A DNA stretch of 64,000 bases from Sphingopyxis sp. (GTDB taxonomy: Bacteria > Pseudomonadota > Alphaproteobacteria > Sphingomonadales > Sphingomonadaceae), in NCBI RefSeq assembly GCF_016793825.1, contig NZ_JAEULM010000017.1, positions 1-64,000 on the forward strand, in the 5' to 3' direction. Positions 7,966 through 15,497 of the stretch are shown piece after piece. Position numbers and translations under genes: made by a program. How positions within the stretch are numbered: position 1 is the first letter of the stretch; each line of letters begins with the position of its first letter. Under the pieces are notes generated by a model, which searched no databases, had not been told where the DNA came from, and worked only from the letters and a program-made list of their open reading frames with translations.

Positions 7966-8430
7966 ATGCAGCGGAAGCTTACCGCCCAGCTCGCAATTCA
8001 GGGCGGATTAGAGGTAATCTCGTTTCAGCATTGTGACTGCCTCGTCTTCGAGCGCAGAGAAACCTTGAAGATGCTTTCTCCCCATTCGAGCAGAATGCTC
8101 GGAGGAAACGCGCAGTATCGAAGAGTCGCGGGCGATCTGATAGTGATTTTCGAGGCAGATCTCGAACGTCTGCGTCCACCGTCAAAGCGATTTAAATTTG
8201 GCGGCTTTGTGACCTTCATGCCAACGGCGAATTTTCCGTCGACCATCACTGGCTCGGAGATCATCGAGGGCGAAGTCGACCGGAACTTTTTTGGGAAGAT
8301 TCGCGACCTCCTGAATGCACTTCCCGATAGTAAATCAGAATGGATATCCAAATTCGGAGAAGATTTTTTCTCCCGCACCCTGACCGACCGCTGCGTTGAC
8401 ACCGTCAGATACCTGAGGTCCTGTGAATGA
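7966..8430 (+). CDS. Unknown protein, base composition unlike neighbours
   Basis: 154 residues, not recognised, no signal peptide or membrane segment. The start at 7966 has GGGAAAAGGG just upstream. The amino-acid pattern (alternating hydrophobics, 'GDLIVIFEADLERL', 'FGGFVTFMPTANFPS') looks like a folded mixed alpha/beta protein, but its G+C is clearly below its neighbours and synonymous choice less GC-biased, suggesting recent arrival. It stands alone after a REP-like repeat. Confidence 0.6.
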   Translation: MQRKLTAQLAIQGGLEVISFQHCDCLVFERRETLKMLSPHSSRMLGGNAQYRRVAGDLIVIFEADLERLRPPSKRFKFGGFVTFMPTANFPSTITGSEIIEGEVDRNFFGKIRDLLNALPDSKSEWISKFGEDFFSRTLTDRCVDTVRYLRSCE

Positions 8431-8543
8431 TTTTCGATGTCCGCTCTCCACCCCAAAACCGCCGCCGCCTTGTGTTTTTGACAGGAGTGTGAGTAACTGG
8501 CGGCGGGTCGCTTCTGTTTCCTTTGGTTGGAGGGGAGAAGCGT

Positions 8544-8684
8544 ATGTCCGTGGAAAAATCGCGCAGACCGGCAGACCGGCGCGCAGCGGATCGCAGGGTG
8601 GCCGACGATCCCGACTATGCCGGACCCGAGCGGCGCCAGGGCGACCGTCGGACAGGCAAGGATCGGCGGACGCCGTCGACCTGA
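8544..8684 (+). CDS. 46-residue Arg/Asp-rich small protein
   Basis: 46 residues with repeated DRR/ERR motifs (PADRRAADRR, PERRQGDRRTGKDRR) and a 'DDPDYAGPERR' centre. A strong Shine-Dalgarno (GAGGGGAG) six bases before the ATG supports translation. Highly charged, probably disordered; function unknown. It ends 44 bases before the DsbA-family gene and may share its mRNA. Confidence 0.55.
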   Translation: MSVEKSRRPADRRAADRRVADDPDYAGPERRQGDRRTGKDRRTPST

Positions 8685-8728
8685 GTTTTGGAAGGCAGGG
8701 CGTGGCCGTGCCGGCGGGAGATTTTGCC

Positions 8729-9415
8729 GTGAACGACGTGCCGCGCCTGTCAGTCGATATCGTGTCCGATGTGATGTGCCCCTGGTGCATCATCGGCTGG
8801 CTGAAGTTCGAAAAGGTGATGGCGCATTTCGAAGGGCGACTGGCGTTTCGCGTCCAGTGGCATCCGTTCGAGCTCAATCCCGACATGCAGCCCGAGGGCG
8901 AGGACGCCGCGGAGCATGTCATGCGCAAATATGGCGTCACCGCGGAGCAGAGCCGTGCGAACAGCGGCAAGATGGGCGGCATCGCCACCGAATTGGGTTT
9001 TGCGTTCAACCGGGGCCCGGGTTTCCGGATGCGCAACAGCTTCGATGCGCACCGGTTGCTGACCTGGGCGGGCGCGCTTGAATCGCCCGACCAGCAAAGC
9101 GCGACCGGCGTGCAGACGGCGCTGAAACTCGCGCTGTTCCGTGCCCATTTCACCGACAACCGCGACGTTGGCGATCACGCGACGCTGGTCGATATCGCGG
9201 CGTCGGTCGGGCTCGATCGCCAGAAGGCGGAGGCGATCCTTGCGGGCGACGAGTTTGGCGAGATGGTCCGCGCCGAAGAAGGATATTGGGCCGACCAGAA
9301 TGTGACGGGCGTTCCCGCTTTCATTCTCGGCGGGCGGATGCTGATCCCCGGCGCGCAGGATCCCGAGGTCTTCATTCGGATCATCGAGAACAAGGTGCTT
9401 GCCGCCGCGGCCTGA
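8729..9415 (+). CDS. DsbA-family (FrnE-like) thiol oxidoreductase
   Basis: About 228 residues of the DsbA-like thioredoxin fold with helical insertion. The active site C-P-W-C sits near the N terminus (DVMCPWCIIGW), and the family cis-proline is in 'GVPAFILGGR'. No signal peptide, so it is cytoplasmic, as in FrnE and 2-hydroxychromene isomerase-like members. GTG 8729 is preferred because strong similarity begins there; GTG 8702 has an AAGG Shine-Dalgarno and would add nine residues. The substrate is unknown. Confidence 0.88.
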   Translation: MNDVPRLSVDIVSDVMCPWCIIGWLKFEKVMAHFEGRLAFRVQWHPFELNPDMQPEGEDAAEHVMRKYGVTAEQSRANSGKMGGIATELGFAFNRGPGFRMRNSFDAHRLLTWAGALESPDQQSATGVQTALKLALFRAHFTDNRDVGDHATLVDIAASVGLDRQKAEAILAGDEFGEMVRAEEGYWADQNVTGVPAFILGGRMLIPGAQDPEVFIRIIENKVLAAAA

Positions 9416-9517
9416 CGGCCGTTCCGTGCGAAGCGGTGCCACGGCGGACAGGGTTGGCCGGGCAGGACCGCGTTGCGGAGCAGGTCGTTCGCACTTTGCT
9501 AAGCCCCGGCTGGCAGA

Positions 9518-10105
9518 ATGGCCGCAATGGCCAATCGTCGATTTTCCGCGAAACGATCGCGCGTTGCCCCCGCGGGCGGCAAAAGCCGGTTCGGGTTGGG
9601 GCTGTTTCTGGTCGTCGCGGGCGGGTTCGCCGGCACGTTCGGGGCCTTGCAGATGGAAGGCGATGTTCCCGAAGCCGCGGCGTCGGTGGCGCTGCCGCTT
9701 AGAGGGGAGATGCCACCCCCGCGCGGCGAGGTGGCCCCGCCGGCTTCCCCCGACCGGCTGTCGGCGCGCTTTGGCCTGTGCCATCGGGGCGGGGGGCGCA
9801 ATTGCGTGGTCGATGGCGACACCTTCTGGTTCGAGGGCGAGAAATATCGCATCGCCGACATCGACACGCCCGAAACGCATCCGGCCCGCTGTGCCGAGGA
9901 GGCGGCGCTGGGCGAGGCCGCGACCCGCCGGCTGCACGGCTGGTTGAATGAAGGTGCCTTCACGCTGGAGACAATCGACCGCGATACCGACCAATATGAT
10001 CGCAAGCTGCGGATCGTCCGGCGCCGCGGCGCCAGCGTCGGCGACGCGCTGGTCGACGCCGGACTGGCCCGGCGCTGGGAAGGCTATCGGCAGCCCTGGT
10101 GCTAG
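9518..10105 (+). CDS. Membrane-anchored thermonuclease-family (SNase) protein
   Basis: 195 residues: a basic N terminus, a membrane helix at about 26-44, a proline-rich linker (50-80), then a staphylococcal nuclease-like domain from about 95 (VVDGDTF, YRIADIDTPETH, with R/E residues in 'YDRKLRIVRR'). The D-T-P-E and D-G-D-T motifs are those of Ca2+-dependent SNases, so it is probably a periplasmic, inner-membrane-anchored nuclease. Three cysteines (88, 96, and one in PARC near 125) could form disulfides. ATG 9527 is an equally possible start. Confidence 0.85.
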   Translation: MAAMANRRFSAKRSRVAPAGGKSRFGLGLFLVVAGGFAGTFGALQMEGDVPEAAASVALPLRGEMPPPRGEVAPPASPDRLSARFGLCHRGGGRNCVVDGDTFWFEGEKYRIADIDTPETHPARCAEEAALGEAATRRLHGWLNEGAFTLETIDRDTDQYDRKLRIVRRRGASVGDALVDAGLARRWEGYRQPWC

Positions 10106-10129
10106 GGTCCTGACGCTAGCGTTCCGGCC

Positions 10130-10795
10130 CTAGTCCTGCGGCGGTGGGGGCAGGGCGTCCTTCAACGGCCGGTTTGGGCCGTCGAGCTGGCGCTGGATGT
10201 CCGCTGCCATCAATTGCGCGACGGGATCGGCACCCTGCGCGCCGAGTTCGTCGCGGCGGGCGATGAGTGCGGCGGTGCGGTCGGCCGCCGGACGCGCGGC
10301 AACGTCGGCATAGAAGCGCACGAGCTGGAGCCAGGGGGCATCGTCGGTCATCACGTCTTCGGCCCAGCGGCTGAATGGGCCGCCCGCCTCGTGCCATTCG
10401 CCGCCCTGTCGCCTCAGGAAGAAGAGGACGCGCGATCCGTCGGGGAACATGGTGCGGGTGCAGGCGCCGGCGAAGCTTTGCGGATGTGCTTCGTTCAGTT
10501 CGTAGGGGTTGCTGAGGATCGCATCGTCGCCGGGCGCGATCGAGGCCGCAAGCGCGATCGGCGCGGCGGGACGGTCGCCCTTCAGAACCGCGATCGGTTC
10601 GACCGCGATCATCTGTTGCGGCGTGCTGTCGGGCGCGAAATCGCCCGAGGTGACTTTGCCGAGCAGGATCAGGTCCGCGCCTTCAACGAGTTCGAGATTG
10701 GTCGGGACGCGATACCCGCTGGCGACCGAACAGGCGGCGGCGGGAAGCGGCGCAGCGGCCAGCGCCAGCGCGGTGAACGGAGCGAGGTTGCGCAT
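10130..10795 (-). CDS. Secreted protein of unknown function
   Basis: 221 residues with a cleavable signal peptide (LALAAAPLPAAAC; cleavage after AAA). The mature N terminus 'CSVASGYRVPTNLELVEGADLILLGKV' resembles short secreted OB-like proteins (tissue-inhibitor-like start with an N-terminal Cys), but the rest is not recognised. ATG 10795 is chosen as the signal peptide begins there. Convergent with the nuclease gene. Confidence 0.7.
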   Translation of the reverse strand: MRNLAPFTALALAAAPLPAAACSVASGYRVPTNLELVEGADLILLGKVTSGDFAPDSTPQQMIAVEPIAVLKGDRPAAPIALAASIAPGDDAILSNPYELNEAHPQSFAGACTRTMFPDGSRVLFFLRRQGGEWHEAGGPFSRWAEDVMTDDAPWLQLVRFYADVAARPAADRTAALIARRDELGAQGADPVAQLMAADIQRQLDGPNRPLKDALPPPPQD

Positions 10796-10947
10796 CGGCG
10801 AAGGGTAGCGCTGCGATGCGGTGTTGGGAAGCCGGCGCGGCTTTCGGGCATTTTGTCGAAGGCTATGGAGCCGACTCGCGGGTGGTGCGTATGATCGACA
10901 TCGCTTCCATCCCCTGAAGCGGCCCTCTAGCGGCAAGGAGACATAAA

Positions 10948-11187
10948 ATGGCCGATCATGACCATAGCGCGATCAAGGAACAGATGACCGTCGTCGGCGC
11001 CGACGGCGTCCATATCGGCACCGTCGACCATCTCGACGGTGAGCGCATCAAGCTGACCAAGGCCGACAGCGGCGATGGCAAGCATCACTATCTTCCCGCC
11101 GGGCTGGTGGCGGCGGTCGAGGGCGATACGGTTCGTCTGTCGGCGAACGCGGCGAACGCGGTCGACCTGTTCGAAGAAGCCGAATAG
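10948..11187 (+). CDS. DUF2171 small protein
   Basis: 79 residues. The DUF2171/PRC-barrel-like pattern is clear: 'VVGADGVHIGTVDHLDG', 'IKLTKADSG', 'HHYLPAGLVAAVEGDTVRLS'. These small beta-barrel proteins are often stress-associated in alphaproteobacteria; biochemical role unknown. AAGGAG nine bases upstream fixes the start. A strong stem follows the stop. Confidence 0.85.
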   Translation: MADHDHSAIKEQMTVVGADGVHIGTVDHLDGERIKLTKADSGDGKHHYLPAGLVAAVEGDTVRLSANAANAVDLFEEAE

Positions 11188-11239
11188 GTCCGGATCATCA
11201 GATGGCCCCCGCGCGATCCGGCGCGGCGGCACTGAAACT

Positions 11240-11284
11240 GGCCCGCCCTCTCCCGACCGCTGTCGGGGAGGGGCGGGCCATTTT
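11240..11284 (+). terminator. Terminator of the DUF2171 gene
   Basis: An 18-base stem (GGCCCGCC..CGAC paired with GTCGGGG..GGGCC, four-base loop) followed by ATTTTC, 53 bases after the stop codon. Confidence 0.7.
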
Positions 11285-11306
11285 CGTGGGTGGCGGGCGA
11301 AACGGT

Positions 11307-11456
11307 TCAGTTCGTCCGCGGCGCCCGGGCAATCAATTTGTTGAGTGTCGCGATCCGCGTCCGCACCGCGCTCCAGTCGCGTTCGGGGTGCGCCTGTATC
11401 CGGCCAAGAAGCGTATGGAGTTCCTTGCGCCGATCGCCTTCGGTTACCGCCTGCAT
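11307..11456 (-). CDS. 49-residue small protein
   Basis: 49 residues, helical and charged (LHTLLGRIQAHPERDW, IATLNKLIARA). AAAGGAG nine bases before the ATG gives an excellent start and there is no competing frame of similar quality. Not recognised; probably a soluble small protein conserved in the lineage. Confidence 0.65.
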   Translation of the reverse strand: MQAVTEGDRRKELHTLLGRIQAHPERDWSAVRTRIATLNKLIARAPRTN

Positions 11457-11545
11457 GCACTGTCTCCTTTCCCTGCCGATATAAGGGCGCGGGGCATCCC
11501 GTGCCGACGCCCTGCCGCGCGGACGGGGCACCCTGTCGCCAAAGG

Positions 11546-12184
11546 TCAGATCACCTCCTCGGTAAGGTCGCGCTCGCACAGTCCGGTGATGTCCCGCTGC
11601 CTGGCGAGCATGTTCACGACATGGTGTGCGTGGAGGGCGCGCAGCCCCGCCATGTCGAGCGGGAAATGCCAGGCGACGCGCGCCGCCTGCCGGCCCTTCG
11701 CGCCGTACAGCGTCACGGTCCAGTCGTGCGCGGCGAGCAGCGCGGCGATATCGGCGCGGTCCCGCACCCGAATATAGACGAAGGGTGCGCCGCCGTCGGG
11801 CGGCGAGGACGATCCCGTGAACGCCACCCGCACGGGCGCGGCGCCGGCGCGCTGGAACACCGCGGTGCCGCGCTTGATCGGCGCCGGCACGTCGAGGTTG
11901 ATCGACATGTCGTCGGGCGCGAGGAAGGGCGCGTCGAGGCGGTCGTAGCGGTTGTACCAGCCGGTGTAGAAGCCGCCTCCCGACACGATCTGATACGGGC
12001 CGGCGATCGGCCGGGGCGGCTGGAACGGCGAGTGATAGCTTTGGCGGAAGACCGACCAGATGCCGCCTTCCTCGATCCGGTCGCCGCAATTCCAGCTTTC
12101 GGCATGGGCCGGCGCCGAAAGGGCCAGCGCGGCGCAGGCGTGGGCGAGGGCGAGGACAGGGACGATGCGAAACGGGCGGCGCAT
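11546..12184 (-). CDS. Secreted protein of unknown function
   Basis: 212 residues with a signal peptide (cleavage after AHA near residue 28). The mature chain has aromatic-rich beta segments (GGGFYTGWYNRYDRL) and two cysteines (one near the mature N terminus, one near the C terminus) that could pair. No family recognised. Confidence 0.65.
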   Translation of the reverse strand: MRRPFRIVPVLALAHACAALALSAPAHAESWNCGDRIEEGGIWSVFRQSYHSPFQPPRPIAGPYQIVSGGGFYTGWYNRYDRLDAPFLAPDDMSINLDVPAPIKRGTAVFQRAGAAPVRVAFTGSSSPPDGGAPFVYIRVRDRADIAALLAAHDWTVTLYGAKGRQAARVAWHFPLDMAGLRALHAHHVVNMLARQRDITGLCERDLTEEVI

Positions 12185-12284
12185 GGCGCCATGCTATCAG
12201 CTTCGCTCCGTTTCGGCGAGGGGACGACTCCCGTCGCGACGCGATTCGGCGTATAGGATGCGCTCCATGGGAGGGAGAGGGACC

Positions 12285-12683
12285 ATGCCGACACGCGAGG
12301 AGATGATCGCCACCATCGACCGGGCCTTCCGCGCGCGCGCGGCGGGCGATATCGAGGTGATGAACGCGATCTGGGCGGACGGGGCGACCTATGCGATGGA
12401 AGGCGCCGAGGAGCTGATGACGCGCTATCCGACCGGGCCGGGCGACGCATCGGACGCGATCGAGCGGCTCGCCGACCTGCTCGATGCCGCCGATATCGAG
12501 CGTGTCGATACGATCGTCGAGGGACATCGCGCCGCGGTGCTGTGGCGCGCGTCCTTTTCGAACGGCCGCGAGGCCCGCACGCTGCAGCTTTTTTCGCGCT
12601 GGGAGTTCGACGAGGATGGCCGCGTCGCGACGATGCACGAATATGCCGACACCGCGACGATCGCCGCGCTGATCGCCGAATAG
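12285..12683 (+). CDS. NTF2-like / SnoaL-like protein
   Basis: 132 residues. Pattern of the NTF2 fold: helix 'EMIATIDRAFRARAAGD', 'WADGATYAMEG', a central helix and the beta-sheet 'RTLQLFSRWEFDEDGRVATMHEYAD'. This fold hosts small-molecule isomerases, hydrolases or binding proteins; substrate unknown. The start at 12285 has GGGAGAGGG upstream; ATG 12267 is less likely. Confidence 0.75.
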   Translation: MPTREEMIATIDRAFRARAAGDIEVMNAIWADGATYAMEGAEELMTRYPTGPGDASDAIERLADLLDAADIERVDTIVEGHRAAVLWRASFSNGREARTLQLFSRWEFDEDGRVATMHEYADTATIAALIAE

Positions 12684-12776
12684 GGGCGGCCCACGCGACC
12701 GGCCGGCCCCCGCGCCGCGAGCGACGGCGCGCAGGAAACTGGCGCAGCCTGTCCGTCGTCCCTATCTGTACCGGCG

Positions 12777-13283
12777 ATGCAGTATCGTAACCGGAACCCT
12801 ATCGTGATCGCGCGGCTGAAGGGAAAGCCGCTGCTGGCCGGGCAGTTGGTCGCCGCGCTGGCGCTTGCCGGGCTGGTGTGGAGGCAGGCCTGGCCGGTGC
12901 GCGCCGACGGGGTGGGGGAGATGATCTGGTCGATCCTGTTCGGCGATGCGGTGGCGTCGGCGGCGATCGTCGGCGCGGCGTTGGCCCTTTCGACCTGTCG
13001 GCGGCTGTGGCGCCAGCGCGACACCTATATCTTTCACGACGGCGCGCGGCTGTACCGCGGCAGCAGCCTGTCCTGGCCGCTGGAGGCGATCCGCGACGTG
13101 GTGATCGATCGCGGCGCGCTGGGCCTCCCCACGCTGCGGCTGGTCGTCGACGACGACAGCGAGGTCACGCGCGCGCTGGTGCCGCTGCCCCTGCTCGAAG
13201 GCTCGGTCGAGGCGGTGCGCGGCGGGGTGCTGTTCGCGGCATCGGGCCTGCGCGGGGTGCCGGTCGGCGTGACGGTGAACTGA
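12777..13283 (+). CDS. Membrane protein with PH-like cytosolic domain
   Basis: 168 residues. Two membrane helices (about 19-37 and 54-76) precede a soluble part with 'YIFHDGARLYRGSSLSWPLEAI' and 'VVIDRG', the pattern of bacterial PH (YdbT/YbbC-like) domains. Function unknown. Confidence 0.6.
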   Translation: MQYRNRNPIVIARLKGKPLLAGQLVAALALAGLVWRQAWPVRADGVGEMIWSILFGDAVASAAIVGAALALSTCRRLWRQRDTYIFHDGARLYRGSSLSWPLEAIRDVVIDRGALGLPTLRLVVDDDSEVTRALVPLPLLEGSVEAVRGGVLFAASGLRGVPVGVTVN

Positions 13284-13315
13284 ACCGCCGCGGGCGCCGT
13301 TCGGGCGCCGTCGAA

Positions 13316-13363
13316 GCCCGGGCCAAAGCTCGGGCCAAGGTTCGGGCCAAAGTTCGGGGACGT
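13316..13363. repeat. 12-base tandem repeat, about four units
   Basis: Units of the form GYYCGGGCCAAR begin at 13316, 13328 and 13340, with a partial fourth from 13352. It lies in the 233-base gap between two converging genes; no gene or terminator was found in that gap. Confidence 0.8.
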
Positions 13364-13516
13364 TCAGCCTTGTCGTCATCGCGGATCGGGATCTCCGGGG
13401 ATGCCGATACGCTGCACGGCGGTGGTGCCGGGCGAGGGGATGGGCGAGGTGGCTCATTCGCCAGTTTGGGGCATGGCCGGGGGCTGCAGGACAGGGGCTT
13501 TTGGGGTGTGGGGCGC

Positions 13517-14059
13517 CTAGCGCTTCGGTTCTGCGCCGGGCGTGGGGGGATAGGGCGCCGCGGCGGCATGATCGTAGCTGTAGCTTTGCGACAGGCGGAA
13601 GCGGCCCTCGGCGGGCATCCATTGCCAAAGATGCATGTAGCGCGCGCCGCCGACCATGTCCCAGCGGGCGTCCCGCGCGTTCCATTCGAAGAAGATATGC
13701 GCCGCCTCTTCGAGCGCGCCCCAGTCGCCCATCGTGCGGATCGTACGCGATCCGGGGGCGAGTTGGCGGCGATTCCTGTACCCCGCCTGCGCGCCGCCGG
13801 GCTGGCGCGCGGCGCAGCTTTTGGTCACGTCGGCGATCATCGCATCGCGGCTCGGCTCGACCAGCCCGCCCTTGTCGTGGATCATCCGGAAGTCGGGGGC
13901 GAGGAGGTCGGGCAGCGCCTTTGCGTCGCAACCCTCGAACACCGCCCAGAAGAGGCGCGCGTCGTTATCGGCGATCTGGCGGGTGAGCGCCTCGCCGGTG
14001 GGCATGGGAGCGGGTGATGCGGCGGTCAGCGCGGCGGTGAGGAGGAGAGTGAGGGGCAT
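13517..14059 (-). CDS. Secreted NTF2-like (DUF4440-type) protein
   Basis: 180 residues with a short signal peptide (about 1-17). The mature part begins 'ALTRQIADNDARLFWAVFEGCDAKALPDLLAPDFRMIHDKGG', the characteristic DUF4440/SnoaL start, and continues with 'YMHLWQWMPAEGRFRLSQS'. Likely periplasmic; ligand unknown. AAGGA precedes the ATG. Confidence 0.75.
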   Translation of the reverse strand: MPLTLLLTAALTAASPAPMPTGEALTRQIADNDARLFWAVFEGCDAKALPDLLAPDFRMIHDKGGLVEPSRDAMIADVTKSCAARQPGGAQAGYRNRRQLAPGSRTIRTMGDWGALEEAAHIFFEWNARDARWDMVGGARYMHLWQWMPAEGRFRLSQSYSYDHAAAAPYPPTPGAEPKR

Positions 14060-14127
14060 GGGTGCGTCCTTGCTGTGTTGCCTACCTCATACAGTCGGGC
14101 GTCGACAAGACAAGGCCCTCCAACTCG

Positions 14128-14223
14128 TCGTCACCGCGGACGAGGCACGTGGCTCCTCTGCCTTGATCCGGGGTCCATGCCACGGCCGTAGTTATGGATG
14201 CCGGATCAAGTCCGGCATGACGA
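14128..14223. repeat. REP-like inverted repeat, imperfect
   Basis: The right arm (14194-14223, GATGCCGGATCAAGTCCGGC) is intact; the left arm (CTTGATCCGGGG near 14162) is interrupted by about 25 extra bases. Same family as 7755-7829. Confidence 0.7.
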
Positions 14224-14240
14224 AGGAGGGGAGGGCAGCG

Positions 14241-14555
14241 TCACCCGGCCAGCGGCAGCAATCCCAGCTCCTCCGCCAGATCGCGCCAATCCGGGTTCGC
14301 CGCCTCGATCAGGCCGATCTTCCACTTGCGCTGCCAGTTCTTGATCTGCTTCTCGCGCGTGATCGCGGCGTGCATCGTCGCGGCGAGTTCGAACCAGACG
14401 AGCGTTTTTACGCCATAGCGTTTGGTGAAGCCGCCGAAACTGCCATCGCGGTGCTGGCAGATGCGCTGGATCAGGTGCGAGGTGACGCCGGTGTAGAGCG
14501 TGCCATGCCGCGCGCTCGCCATGATATAGGCGCAGGGCTGGAAGTCGGCGTGCAT
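14241..14555 (-). CDS. GIY-YIG nuclease-family protein
   Basis: 104 residues, a single GIY-YIG domain: 'AYIMAS', 'GTLYTGVTSHLIQRICQHR' (the second half of the motif and the catalytic Arg), 'FTKRYGVKTLVWFE' and 'REKQIKNW'. This stand-alone UPF0213/YhbQ-like group has unknown cellular role, possibly DNA repair. It lies between two REP-like repeats. Confidence 0.88.
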   Translation of the reverse strand: MHADFQPCAYIMASARHGTLYTGVTSHLIQRICQHRDGSFGGFTKRYGVKTLVWFELAATMHAAITREKQIKNWQRKWKIGLIEAANPDWRDLAEELGLLPLAG

Positions 14556-14576
14556 GGGTGGAGGCTAGGGCGGCGA

Positions 14577-14665
14577 TGGACCCCGGATCAAGTCCGGGGT
14601 GACGAGGTTAGGCCGAACCGGATGCTTCTCTTCACATCGTCATGCCGGACTTGATCCGGCATCCA
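14577..14665. repeat. Pair of REP-like units in opposite orientation
   Basis: TGGACCCCGGATCAAGTCCG (14577-) and TCGTCATGCCGGACTTGATC (14637-) face each other 31 bases apart. Each is itself palindromic. The arms differ at the GGGG/GGCA positions, so they belong to different subtypes. Confidence 0.8.
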
Positions 14666-14678
14666 TGCCGCCCCGCGA

Positions 14679-14876
14679 TCAGCGATAACCGTACTGATCG
14701 CGGATGTTGTCGTTGAAATATTCGCCTTTCGATGCCGCCGCCAGCAGGCCGTTATAGATATACTGCGGCACCCCATAGTAGTCGTAGGTACGACCGCTGG
14801 TGAACGTGATCGCCAAGGTGTGGCTGGCGGGATTGTATTCCGCTGCGCGGATTGCCGAGGAAGAAAAGTAGGGCAT
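14679..14876 (-). CDS. KTSC-domain protein
   Basis: 65 residues comprising one KTSC domain: 'SSAIRAAEYNPASHTLAITFTSG', 'YDYYGVPQYIYNGLL', 'SKGEYFNDNIRDQY'. These small domains are linked to RNA or tRNA-synthetase-related roles but the function is unproven. The start at 14876 is chosen from the domain boundary. A terminator separates it from the next gene upstream. Confidence 0.8.
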   Translation of the reverse strand: MPYFSSSAIRAAEYNPASHTLAITFTSGRTYDYYGVPQYIYNGLLAAASKGEYFNDNIRDQYGYR

Positions 14877-14888
14877 TAGCCTGCTCCC

Positions 14889-14920
14889 AAAAAAAGAGGG
14901 CGGGCATTTCTGCCCGCCCT
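14889..14920 (-). terminator. Rho-independent terminator
   Basis: On the minus strand: AGGGCGGGCA, four-base loop, TGCCCGCCCT, then C and TTTTTTT. It ends transcription of the 59-residue gene just upstream. Confidence 0.85.
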
Positions 14921-14924
14921 GCAA

Positions 14925-15104
14925 TTAGGCGTACTGGATCAGCACCCAGACGACGGCTTTGCCGGCGTAGGGGGGCATGCGGTTGCCCTTGGCGATCGGG
15001 GCGGTCGTGGAGGGCGTCCCCTCGACCTTCCAGACGCCGCTTTCAGGGCAAATCGTACCAGTGGAGGCGCGGGTCCCGATGCGAGATTTGGTCGTGTGAT
15101 TCAT
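14925..15104 (-). CDS. Small YjzC-like protein
   Basis: 59 residues. 'GTICPESGVWKVEGTPSTTAPIAKGNRMPPY' and 'VVWVLIQYA' resemble the short YjzC-type proteins: compact beta structures with a Cys-Pro-x-Ser-Gly motif; function unknown. The start at 15104 has GGAG upstream. Its own terminator follows. Confidence 0.7.
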   Translation of the reverse strand: MNHTTKSRIGTRASTGTICPESGVWKVEGTPSTTAPIAKGNRMPPYAGKAVVWVLIQYA

Positions 15105-15497
15105 GTTATTAAACTCCATACAGTTGCAAGAATGCAAACTGAGGAGTAACGACACGCTTGAAAGCGGGCGTGGAGTTTACTCCTCAACCCGACAGGAAGA
15201 GGTGGTTCCAACACCTATTTCCGATCAGGAGGCGAGAGTCGCGATGCGGCTCTCGCCTTTTGCATTTCCGCCATAGGTCATGGGCTACTGGTGGGTCAAG
15301 AAAAATCACCGTAATTGGGCGTTATTTTAGGCTGTTAAAAATGGTGCGTCTTTCGATTTTTCCTGAGTCTAACCCGGACCTGAAAAATTAGCTAGAAAAT
15401 TCCATTATAAAACAGCATGTTATATGACTCGCCTGAGCTTGAAAATTTTGGTGAGTCGTGATAGTTTTCCAATAAATAAGCTTTGGAGGATAGTTCT
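15105..15497. other. Intergenic AT-rich region
   Basis: 393 bases without a convincing gene. It holds a terminator at 15231-15261, and from about 15290 it becomes markedly AT-rich, a character that continues into the next gene. An imperfect inverted repeat (GACTCGCC and GGTGAGTC, about 15426-15457) sits 40 bases before that gene and could be an operator. The 77-codon frame at 15158-15391 lacks a Shine-Dalgarno and is not called. Confidence 0.6.
15231..15261 (+). terminator. Rho-independent terminator without an obvious gene
   Basis: GGCGAGAGTCGC, three-base loop, GCGGCTCTCGCC, TTTT. It reads on the plus strand, where no upstream coding gene is seen; it may close a short RNA from 15110-15260 or isolate the AT-rich island. 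Confidence 0.7.

Noticed and set aside
6976-8430. 484-codon frame from inside mnmA to 8430
   Set aside because: A chance fusion of shadow sequence, the REP-like repeat and the true small gene, which starts at 7966.
12878-14017. 379-codon plus-strand frame
   Set aside because: Runs through two genes on other frames and the 12-base tandem repeat; composition is Arg/Gly-rich shadow sequence in a high-GC genome.
15158-15391. 77-codon plus frame
   Set aside because: No ribosome-binding site and a rho-independent terminator lies inside it.
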